Below are positions 36,414 to 45,416 of a stretch of 64,000 bases of DNA, piece after piece. This DNA is from Thalassospira lucentensis MCCC 1A00383 = DSM 14000 (GTDB taxonomy: Bacteria; Pseudomonadota; Alphaproteobacteria; Rhodospirillales; Thalassospiraceae), in assembly GCF_000421265.1 (NCBI RefSeq), contig NZ_ATWN01000008.1, forward strand, positions 124,001 to 188,000. Reading direction: 5' to 3'. Numbering within the stretch: the first letter of the stretch is position 1; every line of letters begins with the position of its first letter. The notes beneath the pieces are model-generated. The model was not told the origin of the DNA, did not search any database, and was given only the letters and a program-made list of their open reading frames with translations. Made by a program: the position numbers and the translations under genes.

Positions 36414-37106
36414 ATGATTGATCTTTATTACTGGCCGACCCCAAACGGCCATAAAATCACGCTGTTTCTTGAGGAATCCGGACTGGACTATAAAACCCAC
36501 CCGATCAATATCGGTGCGGGTGACCAGTTCAAACCCGAATTCCTCGCCTTCTCACCCAACAACCGTATGCCCGCCATTATTGACAATGATCCAGCCGATG
36601 GCGGTGACGCGATTACGGTATTTGAATCCGGCGCAATCTTGCAGTATCTGGCGGAAAAAACCGGCAAGTTCCTGTCGACGGATGTGCGCGGGCGGAAAAC
36701 AGTGATGGAATGGTTGTTCTGGCAGATGGGTGGCCTTGGCCCGATGGCCGGACAGAACCATCATTTCGGCAGCTACGCGCCAGAAAAAATCCCCTATGCG
36801 ATCACACGGTATGTCAATGAGACCAACCGCCTTTATGGGGTACTGAACAAGCGCCTTGAAGGCCGTGATTTCATTGCTGGCGACGATTACACCATTGCCG
36901 ATATGGCATCTTATCCGTGGATCATCAGCCACGAAAAACAGCAACAAGACCTCAATGATTTCCCGAACCTGAAACGCTGGTTTGAAAACATCGGGTCGCG
37001 CCCAGCGACCATTGCCGCCTATAAAGCGGGCGAAGGATTGAGGTCCGGCGAGATGAGCGAAGCAGACAAAAAAGTCCTGTTTGGTCAAACTTCAAAAACA
37101 ACTTAA
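36414..37106 (+). CDS. Glutathione S-transferase family protein (YghU/YfcG-like)
   Basis: 230 residues, closely related in layout to its divergent neighbour: YYWPTPNGHKITLFLEESGL at the N-terminus, NNRMPAIIDND with the cis-proline, VFESGAILQYLAEKTGKFL, and AGDDYTIADMASYPWI in the helical domain. This is the YghU/YfcG group, with activity towards organic hydroperoxides and glutathione disulfide. The pair probably arose by duplication. ATG 36414 follows AAGGAGCC. A terminator closes the unit at 37137. Confidence 0.88.
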   Translation: MIDLYYWPTPNGHKITLFLEESGLDYKTHPINIGAGDQFKPEFLAFSPNNRMPAIIDNDPADGGDAITVFESGAILQYLAEKTGKFLSTDVRGRKTVMEWLFWQMGGLGPMAGQNHHFGSYAPEKIPYAITRYVNETNRLYGVLNKRLEGRDFIAGDDYTIADMASYPWIISHEKQQQDLNDFPNLKRWFENIGSRPATIAAYKAGEGLRSGEMSEADKKVLFGQTSKTT

Positions 37107-37136
37107 TCAACGCGTCCGAAAAACCGTTCTAATGTT

Positions 37137-37166
37137 AACCCCGCCCCACCGGCGGGGTTTTCTTTT
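37137..37166 (+). terminator. Intrinsic terminator of the rightward GST gene
   Basis: Nine pairs AACCCCGCC/GGCGGGGTT with a five-base loop, then TTCTTTTG. Confidence 0.87.
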
Positions 37167-37200
37167 GTACAAAACTGATTGCATGAGAAATACGAATCAA

Positions 37201-37230
37201 ATATATGTTACGTTATAACATAACATATAT
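37201..37230. promoter_or_regulatory. Probable Zur box (30-base near-perfect palindrome)
   Basis: The arms are ATATATGTTACGTTA and TAACATAACATATAT; only one symmetric pair is mismatched. The core GTTA-N-GTTATAAC-N-TAAC matches the alphaproteobacterial Zur operator type. It ends 15 bases before the zigA start codon, on top of the expected promoter, so zinc-bound Zur would block transcription. Confidence 0.75.
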
Positions 37231-37245
37231 TAAGGAGGTCGCAGC

Positions 37246-38466
37246 ATGACGCATAACCGCCTTCCGGTCACGGTGCTGTCTGGTTTTTTGGGTGCAGGCA
37301 AAACCACATTACTAAATCATGTTCTAAACAATCGTGACGGACTTAAGGTCGCAGTGATCGTTAATGACATGAGCGAGGTTAATATTGACGCTGACCTCAT
37401 CCGCGAGGGTGGTGCGGAACTTTCGGCGATGGATGAAAAACTTGTCGAAATGACCAATGGCTGTATCTGTTGCACATTGCGAGATGACTTATTGGCGGAA
37501 GTACGCCGTCTTGCCGAAACAGGGCGGTTTGATTACCTGCTGATTGAATCAACGGGCATATCTGAACCGCTTCCCGTTGCTGCCACCTTTGATTTTCGGG
37601 ATGAAAACGGCAATTCACTAGGCGATATTTCAAGACTTGATACCATGGTCACGGTTGTTGATGGCGCACGCATGATTGCCGATTACAGCTCGACCGACTT
37701 TCTCAATGACCGTGGAGAAAGTCTGGGCGAAGAAGATGACCGCAGCATCGTCGACCTTCTGGTCGATCAAATCGAATTTGCTGATGTCATTGTTTTGAAC
37801 AAAACGGATCTGATTGATCCATCGGAACGCAAAACTGTTCTTGGCATTGTTCGCGCGCTAAATGCAGATGCGCGTATCCTCGAAACAGAACATGGCAAAG
37901 TTGATCCGAAAGATATCCTGAACACTGGTTTGTTTGATTTCGAACGCGCTCAGGACCATCCCCTATGGGCCAAGGAACTTTATGGTTTTGCCGATCATGT
38001 TCCCGAAACCGAAGAATACGGCATCACAAGCTTCACGTTTCGCACGCCGTTTCCGTTTCACCCCCAACGCTTTCATGACTTTATAAATAGCGAATGGCCG
38101 GGCGTTGTCCGCGCCAAAGGTCATTTCTGGATCGCAACTCGCCCAAACTGGGTTGGTGAAATCAGCCAAGCTGGTGCTGCGGTAAAGAACGAAGCATTGG
38201 GCACATGGTGGAGTGCGGTGCCGCGTGAACGATGGCCTGACAACAATGAATGGCGTGACCGGGTCTTATCAAACTGGGATCCGGTCTTTGGCGACCGAAG
38301 ACAGGAAATTGTCTTTATCGGCCTTTCAGACCACATGAATGAAGCGGCCCTGCGCGCACAACTTGCCTCCTGCCTGATTGACGAAGACGAAACATTGATC
38401 GGCGGAAAGTTTATACCCGACCGCTATCAGGACCTGCCCGATCCATTCCCTCACTGGGGCACATAA
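37246..38466 (+). CDS. zigA: COG0523 GTPase, zinc metallochaperone ZigA-type
   Basis: 406 residues of the CobW/COG0523 family. The GTPase domain has Walker A GFLGAGKT (13-20), the metal-binding [10 protein letters not shown] with Cys73, Cys75 and Cys76, the switch [12 protein letters not shown] and NKTDLI (guanine specificity). The C-terminal CobW_C domain begins near residue 245 with [16 protein letters not shown]. ZigA-type proteins are made under zinc limitation and hand zinc to client enzymes. The palindrome at 37201-37230 is just what such a gene would carry. AAGGAGG seven bases before ATG predicts strong translation when derepressed. The gene stands alone between terminators. Confidence 0.9.
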   Translation: MTHNRLPVTVLSGFLGAGKTTLLNHVLNNRDGLKVAVIVNDMSEVNIDADLIREGGAELSAMDEKLVEMTNGCICCTLRDDLLAEVRRLAETGRFDYLLIESTGISEPLPVAATFDFRDENGNSLGDISRLDTMVTVVDGARMIADYSSTDFLNDRGESLGEEDDRSIVDLLVDQIEFADVIVLNKTDLIDPSERKTVLGIVRALNADARILETEHGKVDPKDILNTGLFDFERAQDHPLWAKELYGFADHVPETEEYGITSFTFRTPFPFHPQRFHDFINSEWPGVVRAKGHFWIATRPNWVGEISQAGAAVKNEALGTWWSAVPRERWPDNNEWRDRVLSNWDPVFGDRRQEIVFIGLSDHMNEAALRAQLASCLIDEDETLIGGKFIPDRYQDLPDPFPHWGT

Positions 38467-38468
38467 CA

Positions 38469-38508
38469 AAAGAGCCGCCAGCCGATACAATCAGCTGGCG
38501 GCTCTTTG
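38469..38508. terminator. Bidirectional terminator between zigA and the chemoreceptor gene
   Basis: A stem AAAGAGCCGCCAGC/GCTGGCGGCTCTTT with an 11-base loop lies three bases after the zigA stop and 18 before the stop of the converging chemoreceptor gene. T-runs occur on both strands within the stem ends. Confidence 0.82.
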
Positions 38509-38525
38509 CATTGCATCATTCGTAC

Positions 38526-40217
38526 TTAGGCGCTGCGAACTTCTTTTAGGAACGCCTCAACAGCCTCGTTCAGCTCATTGGCCTGCTGTCCCAAGCCCTT
38601 TGCAAGACCCAGCACTTCGCCAGAAAGCTTTTCAGACTCATCAGCGGCACTCGACACGCCGGTAATGTTTTCCGAAACATCCCGAGTACCATGAGATGCC
38701 TGTTCAACATTTCGGGCAATTTCCTGAGTAGCAGCACCCTGTTCTTCTACTGCGGCTGAAATGGTCGTGCTTGATCCATCCAATTGACGAATGGTTTCGG
38801 CAATTTCGGCAATAGCATCAACCGCATTGGATGTTGCAACCTGAATACCCTCAACCTGTGTTCGGATATCATCAGTTGCCTTCGCCGTTTGATTGGCAAG
38901 GTTTTTAACTTCGTTGGCAACAACAGCAAACCCTTTGCCTGCGTCACCAGCACGCGCGGCCTCGATCGTCGCGTTCAAGGCCAGAAGGTTGGTTTGCTCG
39001 GCGATGTTGGTAATCAAGGACACCACTTCGCCGATCTGGTTTGCGGCTTCTGCCAGCAGTTCGATTTTCTGATGCGTATCCTCGGACGTCCGCACAGCAC
39101 CATTTGCAATCTCGGCTGAATGGGCGACCTGATTGCTGATTTCGGCAATAGATGCGCTCAGTTCTTCGGCGGCAGCAGACACCGTTTCCACATTGCTCGA
39201 CATTTCTTGTGATGCGGCCGACACCACCGATGAACGCTGACCAACCTGCTTTGCCGTTTCGGACATCGCACCGGCAGAGGATTGCATGTTTGCCGATGCA
39301 TCAATCACTTTGGCAACAACCTGACCGACACTGGCTTCAAAATTGTCTGCCATTTTACGCAAGGCTTCGCGTTTCTCAATCTCGGACCGGCGTTCCTGTT
39401 CTTCACGCTGAACGCGCATTTCTTCCATCTCGATGGTCTTGTCACGGAAGATTTCCATCGACCTTGCCAGATCACCGATTTCACTTTTCTGATCGGTATA
39501 CAGAACGTCGATCTTATGATCCCCACCAGACAGACGGATCATGTTGTCGGAAATGGCAAACAGAGGGACCGTAATCCCGCGACTGATCATCAGCGAAATC
39601 CCAACGACTGCAATCAAAACAGCCGCGGCAACACCGGCCATCACCATCAGGCTTTTCATAAAGACCGCGTTGACGTCATCGATATAAATGCCGGTTGCAA
39701 CAATCCATCCCCAAGGCTTAAACGCCTTTACGAACGAAAGCTTCGGACGGGTGGCGTCCCCATTGGGAACCTTGTAGGTATAATCGACAAAGCCCTGACC
39801 ATCTTCCTTGGCAACGCGTGCAAACTCGCGGTAATGAAATTTACCCGCGCCATCTTTGGCGTCGATAAGGTTTTTGCCCACCAGATCGGGTTTAATGTCA
39901 TGAATAAGAACCACTGGCGTATAATCGAATACGAAGAAATAGTTGGTTTCATCGTAGCGCAATGCCGCAACCGCCCCCTTGGCCGCATCCTGCGCCTGTT
40001 CTGTGGTCAGGGCACCGGATTTCTCAAGTTCATGAAAGTGATTGATAAGGGAAATTGTCGAATCAACAAGGTTTTGCGTTTTCGCCTTGCGATCTTCGAG
40101 CATGTTATAGCGCAATTCGGTTAAACCGAACGCCCCAACCAGCAGAGCAGCAAGAATAGCACCCGCCACGATTATCATCAGGCGCGTGCCGATTTTCATG
40201 GAACTTAATCTAAGCAT
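38526..40217 (-). CDS. Membrane methyl-accepting chemotaxis protein with Cache sensor
   Basis: 563 residues. One N-terminal membrane helix (about 8-32), a periplasmic single Cache domain (about 35-185; NYFFVFDYTPVVLIHDIKP, then KPWGWIVATGIYIDDV), a second membrane helix (about 190-212), HAMP (about 213-265) and the cytoplasmic signalling hairpin with tip LITNIAEQTNLLALNATIEA (conserved EQTNLLALNATIEAARAG) near residue 400. This single-Cache type usually senses small organic acids; the ligand is not deducible. Start at ATG 40217; ATG 40199 is also possible. No che genes are adjacent. Confidence 0.92.
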   Translation of the reverse strand: MLRLSSMKIGTRLMIIVAGAILAALLVGAFGLTELRYNMLEDRKAKTQNLVDSTISLINHFHELEKSGALTTEQAQDAAKGAVAALRYDETNYFFVFDYTPVVLIHDIKPDLVGKNLIDAKDGAGKFHYREFARVAKEDGQGFVDYTYKVPNGDATRPKLSFVKAFKPWGWIVATGIYIDDVNAVFMKSLMVMAGVAAAVLIAVVGISLMISRGITVPLFAISDNMIRLSGGDHKIDVLYTDQKSEIGDLARSMEIFRDKTIEMEEMRVQREEQERRSEIEKREALRKMADNFEASVGQVVAKVIDASANMQSSAGAMSETAKQVGQRSSVVSAASQEMSSNVETVSAAAEELSASIAEISNQVAHSAEIANGAVRTSEDTHQKIELLAEAANQIGEVVSLITNIAEQTNLLALNATIEAARAGDAGKGFAVVANEVKNLANQTAKATDDIRTQVEGIQVATSNAVDAIAEIAETIRQLDGSSTTISAAVEEQGAATQEIARNVEQASHGTRDVSENITGVSSAADESEKLSGEVLGLAKGLGQQANELNEAVEAFLKEVRSA

Positions 40218-40384
40218 TCTGTTCCCAACCCTAAATAGTTGCTATTATTGAAGTGCATATGTTTGATCGAAAACTGCCTTTACAAGTATTGCAACAAGTT
40301 ATTTTTACCCTGTTACCTAGAAAAACGTGTTTCCTAACAACACCATAGACAGCAACGCCGTACAAAATACAATCAGGAAGACAA

Positions 40385-40894
40385 ATGCCCCAATCGGACC
40401 CGTCGGGCTTTGCCCCAAATCAACACAGTAGAATCTTTGCCCTGATTGCATTTATGGTGCTGTGCCTGATCATTTCCGCTGCGGGTGGTGCGGCAACGGC
40501 AACCAGCGTGCAAGGCTGGTACACGACACTTGAAAAGCCGCTTTTCAACCCGCCCAATTGGCTGTTTGCCCCGGTCTGGACAGTTATCTATTTCATGATT
40601 GCCTTTAGTGGCTGGCGGGTATGGCTTAAAGGCGGTATTGCGAATGCCAAGGTCGCCTTTGGGATTTACGGCGCTCAGCTTTTGCTGAACCTTGCCTGGT
40701 CATTCCTGTTCTTTGGGGCTCAATCCCCTTTTCTTGGCCTGATTGACATCATTCCACTTTTTATCCTGATCATTATTAACGCTGTGATATTTTGGAAAAT
40801 AGATCGGTTGGCCGGAATACTTATGGTGCCCTATGCACTCTGGGTCAGCTTTGCCATGCTTTTGAACGGATCGATTTACTTTCTAAATACCTGA
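40385..40894 (+). CDS. tspO: TspO/MBR family protein
   Basis: 169 residues with five membrane helices. The WYTTLEKPLFNPPNWLFAPVW stretch in loop 1/helix 2 is broken here as GWYTTLEKPLFNPPNW, the family fingerprint, with WSFLFFGAQSPFLGLIDI in helix 4. TspO proteins bind porphyrins and steroids and in Alphaproteobacteria (Rhodobacter) modulate tetrapyrrole and oxygen-dependent gene expression. The N-terminus is about 15 residues longer than in short homologues. The gene is monocistronic with its own terminator. Confidence 0.92.
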   Translation: MPQSDPSGFAPNQHSRIFALIAFMVLCLIISAAGGAATATSVQGWYTTLEKPLFNPPNWLFAPVWTVIYFMIAFSGWRVWLKGGIANAKVAFGIYGAQLLLNLAWSFLFFGAQSPFLGLIDIIPLFILIIINAVIFWKIDRLAGILMVPYALWVSFAMLLNGSIYFLNT

Positions 40895-40923
40895 CATTCC
40901 AATCCACTTAACAGCGCACACAG

Positions 40924-40960
40924 AAAAGCCCGTAGCACCTTTCGGCCTACGGGCTTTTTT
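40924..40960. terminator. Bidirectional terminator between tspO and the DUF3750 gene
   Basis: AAAAGCCCGTAG/CTACGGGCTTTT, 12 pairs with an 11-base loop, followed by TT on the plus strand and ending in TTTTC on the minus strand. Confidence 0.87.
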
Positions 40961-40980
40961 CTGTCCACGCATGATCGCAA

Positions 40981-41805
40981 TTATTGCACGACCTTCGTCC
41001 CGTCAGCCTCAGCTGTCTCCGCGCCAGCATCGATTTCAGGTTGGGCAACATTGTCCATGCCAAGACGGCCAATAGAAGGCAGGCGCAAGGCAGGTCGGTT
41101 AAAATCAATCCCGACATTCAATCCAAGAAGATTAAGTTCGATCCCTTCTTCCAACCCGACAGAAAACCCAAACACACCCAGAAGATTTGCCTGAAAACCC
41201 TGACCGCTTGATGACATCCCCACCGGGTTTGTGATCCGTCGGTAGTCCTTGCCAATCGCATTGGCTGGCATATCAAGGTCCAGATCGGGCACTTCACGAC
41301 CAATATGGGCAATAAAGGTGTTGCTGTTGGGGCCCGGATAACTGCGATAGGTGCTTGGGAACGGATAGCTTTGAATGGCGGCTTCGATCTGCGGGATCAA
41401 TTGCGCGGCCGCCTCGCCGCGTTGATCAACCAGAATTTGCGGCTTGGAGCCAAACCAAAGCCCATCAGGCAGCGCATAATTCTTGCGCACCACATTGCCG
41501 CCGCCCCAGCCCACCACGTCATAGCGGCTATAGCTGGTTTCACCGGCGCGTTTGAAAATCACCCACGGATGAACGGCAAAATAACCGCGCCACCCGAATG
41601 TATTGGCCGCCATAACCATGATGACGGCCTGATTTTTAAAGGCAACCGGATCTGGTGCCACGCCTGATGAGTGGCGCGGGGCCGTGCGCCATGTATATTT
41701 TTCTTTGGTTTTCTCGCCCGGCGGGTCTTCGGCCAAACTGATCCCGAACGGCAACACAAGTACTGCCAGAAGGCCAAGAAGTAGGGTTCTGCCTTTTTTC
41801 ACCAA
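40981..41805 (-). CDS. DUF3750 protein, exported
   Basis: 274 residues. It begins with a signal peptide (KKGRTLLLGLLAVLVLPFGISLAE, cleavage expected after SLA). The rest matches the DUF3750 family: FGWRGYFAVHPWVIFKRAG, YDVVGWGGGNVVRKNYALPDG and PGPNSNTFIAHIGREVP. The pattern of conserved H, N and tryptophan residues hints at a periplasmic enzyme, but no activity is known to me. The last 30 residues, alanine- and glutamate-rich, lie outside the family core. It converges with tspO across a shared terminator. Confidence 0.8.
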   Translation of the reverse strand: MVKKGRTLLLGLLAVLVLPFGISLAEDPPGEKTKEKYTWRTAPRHSSGVAPDPVAFKNQAVIMVMAANTFGWRGYFAVHPWVIFKRAGETSYSRYDVVGWGGGNVVRKNYALPDGLWFGSKPQILVDQRGEAAAQLIPQIEAAIQSYPFPSTYRSYPGPNSNTFIAHIGREVPDLDLDMPANAIGKDYRRITNPVGMSSSGQGFQANLLGVFGFSVGLEEGIELNLLGLNVGIDFNRPALRLPSIGRLGMDNVAQPEIDAGAETAEADGTKVVQ

Positions 41806-41950
41806 ATAATCCTGTCTGAATTCAACTGCGATTACGTTTTGTCTTTACTGGTACGATGACAGACGAGAAATAAGATCAAAAAATGGCACCGCAAGACAGA
41901 AGACCGTTCAAAACCCTGTGAGACGCCGATACATTTTTACGACAAACACC

Positions 41951-42925
41951 TTATGGCCAAGCAGCAAAGGTATTGTCAGGCACCCGTTCTTCGGCCCGAC
42001 GCAGCCGGCGATATGCCCCCGGTGCATCCCCGATGTAGCGTTTGAAAAACCGACTAAAATAAGCTGGATCACGAAATCCCAAACCATATGCAATCTGCGC
42101 CACGCCCAGCGGGGACTGTTCCAGGCGCATACAGGCATCACGAATGACCCGCTCATGCACGATCGTAAGTGGCGGCTTGCCGGTCGCACGCAGAACCGCC
42201 GATCCAAGTCGTCTTTCACTGATGCCAAGGGTGCTGGCATAGTCGGCAACATTCCAGTGCTCGCGAAAATGCAATTCCAGAACCTGCAAAAACCGCTGAA
42301 AGGTGATGGAGCCCGGACCATGCTGATGACGTTGTTCCATCACCCCCTGCGCAAGACGTACCACCATCGTCAGAATAACCTGAAGCTGTGCTCCGACCAC
42401 CACGCTGGCCCCAAGCGCATTATGCATCAGTTCGGATCTGATCGCATCAAAGCTACTGCTTAAAAGCGCGTGATCACGGTCGCCGTCAGTCAGGGAAACC
42501 ACATGGACGGTATCGGCAGCAAAACGCAGCGGCAACCCGCCGCCCGCTGCCCCTGCGATACCCCCACCCGGGTTTCCACAAGAACGTGCGACAAGATCAT
42601 CTGCCACTGATAGCACATACCCATCGGCCCCCGCTGTGACCGAAACCGCCTGTGTCTCGCCAAGTGGTAACCAGATCAATGCGGGTGCTTTTGCCTCAAT
42701 TGTGCCTTGGCGCAATTGGATTTGCGCACGCCCGGACAGGAGCAACACGCCATAGCACCGGTCCCGACGGCCCGGATCATTCATCATCCATTGCTGGGCG
42801 GACAGGCTGCGATCGAACCTGTCGATCATGGCCTGACTTGTCACCGGCACCGGATCGGCAAAAGGTGCCGCGACCAGCTCTACGGCACTGGAAACAGGTG
42901 CAAATTGGGTAGAACCGTTATTCAT
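41951..42925 (-). CDS. AraC family transcriptional regulator
   Basis: 324 residues. The N-terminal 200 residues form a cupin-like sensing domain (AraC_binding_2 type); an unusual glycine-rich insert (NPGGGIAGAAGGG) sits near residues 118-130. The C-terminal double helix-turn-helix (about 225-315) shows WNVADYASTLGISERRLGSA and GVAQIAYGLGFRDPAYFSRFFKR. It is divergent from the ABC transporter and aldehyde dehydrogenase genes, so it most probably activates them in response to the transported compound; members with this layout often control aromatic catabolism. Confidence 0.88.
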   Translation of the reverse strand: MNNGSTQFAPVSSAVELVAAPFADPVPVTSQAMIDRFDRSLSAQQWMMNDPGRRDRCYGVLLLSGRAQIQLRQGTIEAKAPALIWLPLGETQAVSVTAGADGYVLSVADDLVARSCGNPGGGIAGAAGGGLPLRFAADTVHVVSLTDGDRDHALLSSSFDAIRSELMHNALGASVVVGAQLQVILTMVVRLAQGVMEQRHQHGPGSITFQRFLQVLELHFREHWNVADYASTLGISERRLGSAVLRATGKPPLTIVHERVIRDACMRLEQSPLGVAQIAYGLGFRDPAYFSRFFKRYIGDAPGAYRRLRRAEERVPDNTFAAWP

Positions 42926-43242
42926 GCCATTTTCGCCCAGTAATATTCCAAATAGTTATATGTATAAATGTACAATTTTTCGTCTTAAAATGTCAATTTA
43001 GCTGTCTTTACATTAGAAAGCTTCCGTCGCTTACTAGTCTGACGGTCAGAAGAACCGCAAAAACAAAAATACAAATCGAATTTGCGTTCCCATTGCTTTG
43101 CAACTGCGAACTAATGGGCGGGAGGATACGCCGGAGATCTACTTTGAATTCAAAGTAGATAGCAATATCTCTTTGTCTACTCTCCTGAAAACAACGCACT
43201 AACGGGAAAACCGTCTCTGAAAAAGAGATCAGGAGGAAAAGC
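42926..43242. other. Divergent control region of araC and the ABC transporter operon
   Basis: 317 non-coding bases, AT-rich next to araC. It holds a 13-base palindrome TCTGACGGTCAGA at 43038-43050 and a perfect 24-base palindrome at 43137-43160. A repeat GTAGA...TCTAC spans 43154-43180 just behind the latter. ATCAGGAGGAAAAGC forms a strong ribosome binding site before the binding-protein gene. Confidence 0.6.
43137..43160. promoter_or_regulatory. Perfect 24-base palindrome upstream of the ABC operon
   Basis: Arms ATCTACTTTGAA and TTCAAAGTAGAT abut without spacer. It starts 106 bases before the binding-protein gene. AraC proteins mostly bind direct repeats, so either a different dimeric repressor acts here or the site is a structured 5' leader element. 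There is no T-run, so a terminator is unlikely. Confidence 0.5.
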
Positions 43243-44460
43243 ATGCAGATTTCAAAAAGACTGCGCATCGCGACCTTGACTGCGGCCACCACCGCGCTCA
43301 TGAGCACCGCGACGCTGTTTGGTGCCAACGCCCAGGAAACCTATCGCATTGGCTATGCCATTTCGAAAACCGGGCCTGGCGCACCGGGGGCAGCCACCAG
43401 CACCACGCCCAACTATGAAATGTGGGTCAAGGAAATCAACGATGCCGGCGGCCTTAAGGTCGGTGACAAACAAATCCCGATTGAAGTTGTCGAATATGAT
43501 GACCGTTCGAGTTCCGAGGAAGCCGTGCGCGCGATTGAGCGCCTGATCAATCAGGACAAGGTTGATTTTATCCTCTCCCCATGGGGCACGGGCATTAACC
43601 TTGCCGTTGCGCCGATCCTTGATCGTGCTGGCTATGCCCATATCGCAGGGACGGCTGTAACAGATAAGGCCCCGCAACTTGCCAAACGCTGGACCAATTC
43701 TTACTGGTTGCTTGGTACCGGCGAACAATATGCGGTTGAATTGGCCGAGTTCCTCAAAGGCCTGAAAGACGACGGTAAAATCAATGACAAGGTCGCTATG
43801 ATCGCCGTTGCCGACGGTTTTGGCATTGAGCTGTCCAAAGCCGGTCGCGAGGCCCTTGAAGATCGTGATTTCGAATTGGTCTATGACAAAACCTATCCAC
43901 TGGGGTCGCAGGATCTGGCAACCATCGTCAATGAAATTAAGTCGCTTGGTGTCGACACTTTTGTGGCCTTTTCCTATCCGCCGGGCACCCTTGGTTTGAC
44001 TGAACAGTCACGCATTCTTAAATTCAACCCGAAGGTATTCTATGCCGGTGTCGGTACGGCCTTCCCGCTATATAAAAACCGGTTCGGCGATGATGCACAG
44101 GGCGTTATCAGCCTTGGTGGGGCCAGTGAGAACGATCCCAAGATTGCCGATTATATCGAACGCCACGTTGCGTTTGCCGGGCGTGAACCGGATCGTTGGG
44201 CATCTATCGTCAACTGGGCATCGCTTCAATCGCTGCAACAAGCCATCGAACGTGCCGGTTCCACCGAGCGTGAAGCAGTAAATGCCGAACTGGCCAAAGG
44301 CGGATTTGACACCATTCTTGGCACCTATAAACCGGGTGATCAGAACTTCTGGCAGGTTGGCCAGTGGCAGGATGGCAAATTTGTCGGTATTGCCCCGACC
44401 AGCATGGAAGGCGCACAGGACCTTGTCTTCCCGAAACCTGACTGGAACGGCGCGCAATAA
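43243..44460 (+). CDS. ABC transporter substrate-binding protein, branched-chain amino acid/aromatic type
   Basis: 405 residues with a signal peptide ending in FGANAQ (about 28-33) and the Peripla_BP_6 (LivJ-like) fold: YRIGYAISKTGPGAPGAA, IPIEVVEYDDRSSSEEAVR, DFILSPWGTGINLAVAPIL. Despite the Liv label, many members carry aromatic acids such as benzoate derivatives or hydroxybenzoate. The downstream aldehyde dehydrogenase and the AraC regulator point to an aromatic ligand here; that is inference. It is the first and probably most expressed gene of a six-gene operon. Confidence 0.9.
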   Translation: MQISKRLRIATLTAATTALMSTATLFGANAQETYRIGYAISKTGPGAPGAATSTTPNYEMWVKEINDAGGLKVGDKQIPIEVVEYDDRSSSEEAVRAIERLINQDKVDFILSPWGTGINLAVAPILDRAGYAHIAGTAVTDKAPQLAKRWTNSYWLLGTGEQYAVELAEFLKGLKDDGKINDKVAMIAVADGFGIELSKAGREALEDRDFELVYDKTYPLGSQDLATIVNEIKSLGVDTFVAFSYPPGTLGLTEQSRILKFNPKVFYAGVGTAFPLYKNRFGDDAQGVISLGGASENDPKIADYIERHVAFAGREPDRWASIVNWASLQSLQQAIERAGSTEREAVNAELAKGGFDTILGTYKPGDQNFWQVGQWQDGKFVGIAPTSMEGAQDLVFPKPDWNGAQ

Positions 44461-44543
44461 GCGCCCCCAACTTGGACATGTCGAGGTTGCCCCGCATCTT
44501 ATTGATCGCAGGCGAACCTCGGCACGCCACTTGGAAGAAATAA

Positions 44544-45416
44544 ATGTTTAGCTACGCAGTTTTTTCGGGAATCACCCTTGGCGGCATGTATGCGCTTGTC
44601 GCCATGGGACTGACCCTGCAATACGGGGTATCGCGGATCATGAACCTCGCCTATGGGGAACTCGTGATCGTTGCATCCTTTGTCGCCTATATCCTGATGA
44701 CCACGCTTGGCATTAACCCCATTGTCGGTCTTTTGATCATCATTCCGGCCAGCTTTGCGCTTAACTGGATTATTTACCGCATCCTGCTGACCCCGCTGGT
44801 CGCGCGTGCGAAAAACCGCGGCATGCTGGAAGTCGACAGCATCCTTGCCACCTTTGGCCTGCTGTTTATCGTACAGGGTATATTGCTGGTCTGGTTTGGT
44901 GGCAATTATTACAGCTATGACTTCATGAATAACGCGGTTGATGTGTTTGGCGCTGCCATTGCGGCCAACCGTCTTGTCGCGTTGGGGTTTGCGGTTGTTA
45001 TCGGGCTTGGTTTTTATCTTGTTCTGACGCGAACACGCATCGGCACGGCCCTACGCGCTGTTGCAGTTGATCCGACATCGGCACGGCTTGTCGCCATTGA
45101 TGTCAATTTCGCATCCTGTTTCGCCTTTGCGCTAGGTGGTGCCATGGCCGCCGTTGGTGGCGTTCTGGTCAGTATGTTTCTGACATTCTCTACCTCGATG
45201 GGGGTTGTATTTACCATGAAGGCTCTGATCGTTGTCATCATGGGCGGGGTTGGCAACATGCTGGGCGCACTGGTTGCCGGACTGATCCTTGGCGTTGCCG
45301 AAAGTCTGGTCGCAACCTATGTCGACCCAGGCCTCACGATTGCCATAACCTATGTGATCTTCCTTTTGGTTCTTTTGATCAAACCATCCGGCCTGTTCGG
45401 GAGGTCTTCATCATGA
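44544..45416 (+). CDS. livH: Branched-chain-type ABC transporter permease LivH
   Basis: 290 residues, about eight membrane helices, with the LivH family opening GITLGGMYALVAMGLTLQYGV, MNLAYGELVI, and the coupling segment RAVAVDPTSARLVAID. VVIMGGVGNMLGALVAGLILG is the typical late segment. It pairs with the LivM-like permease whose start overlaps its stop by four bases. Confidence 0.92.
   Translation: MFSYAVFSGITLGGMYALVAMGLTLQYGVSRIMNLAYGELVIVASFVAYILMTTLGINPIVGLLIIIPASFALNWIIYRILLTPLVARAKNRGMLEVDSILATFGLLFIVQGILLVWFGGNYYSYDFMNNAVDVFGAAIAANRLVALGFAVVIGLGFYLVLTRTRIGTALRAVAVDPTSARLVAIDVNFASCFAFALGGAMAAVGGVLVSMFLTFSTSMGVVFTMKALIVVIMGGVGNMLGALVAGLILGVAESLVATYVDPGLTIAITYVIFLLVLLIKPSGLFGRSSS

Noticed and set aside
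39282..40124. 280-codon frame opposite the Cache chemoreceptor
   Set aside because: Antisense shadow; the receptor frame has clear Cache, HAMP and signalling motifs.
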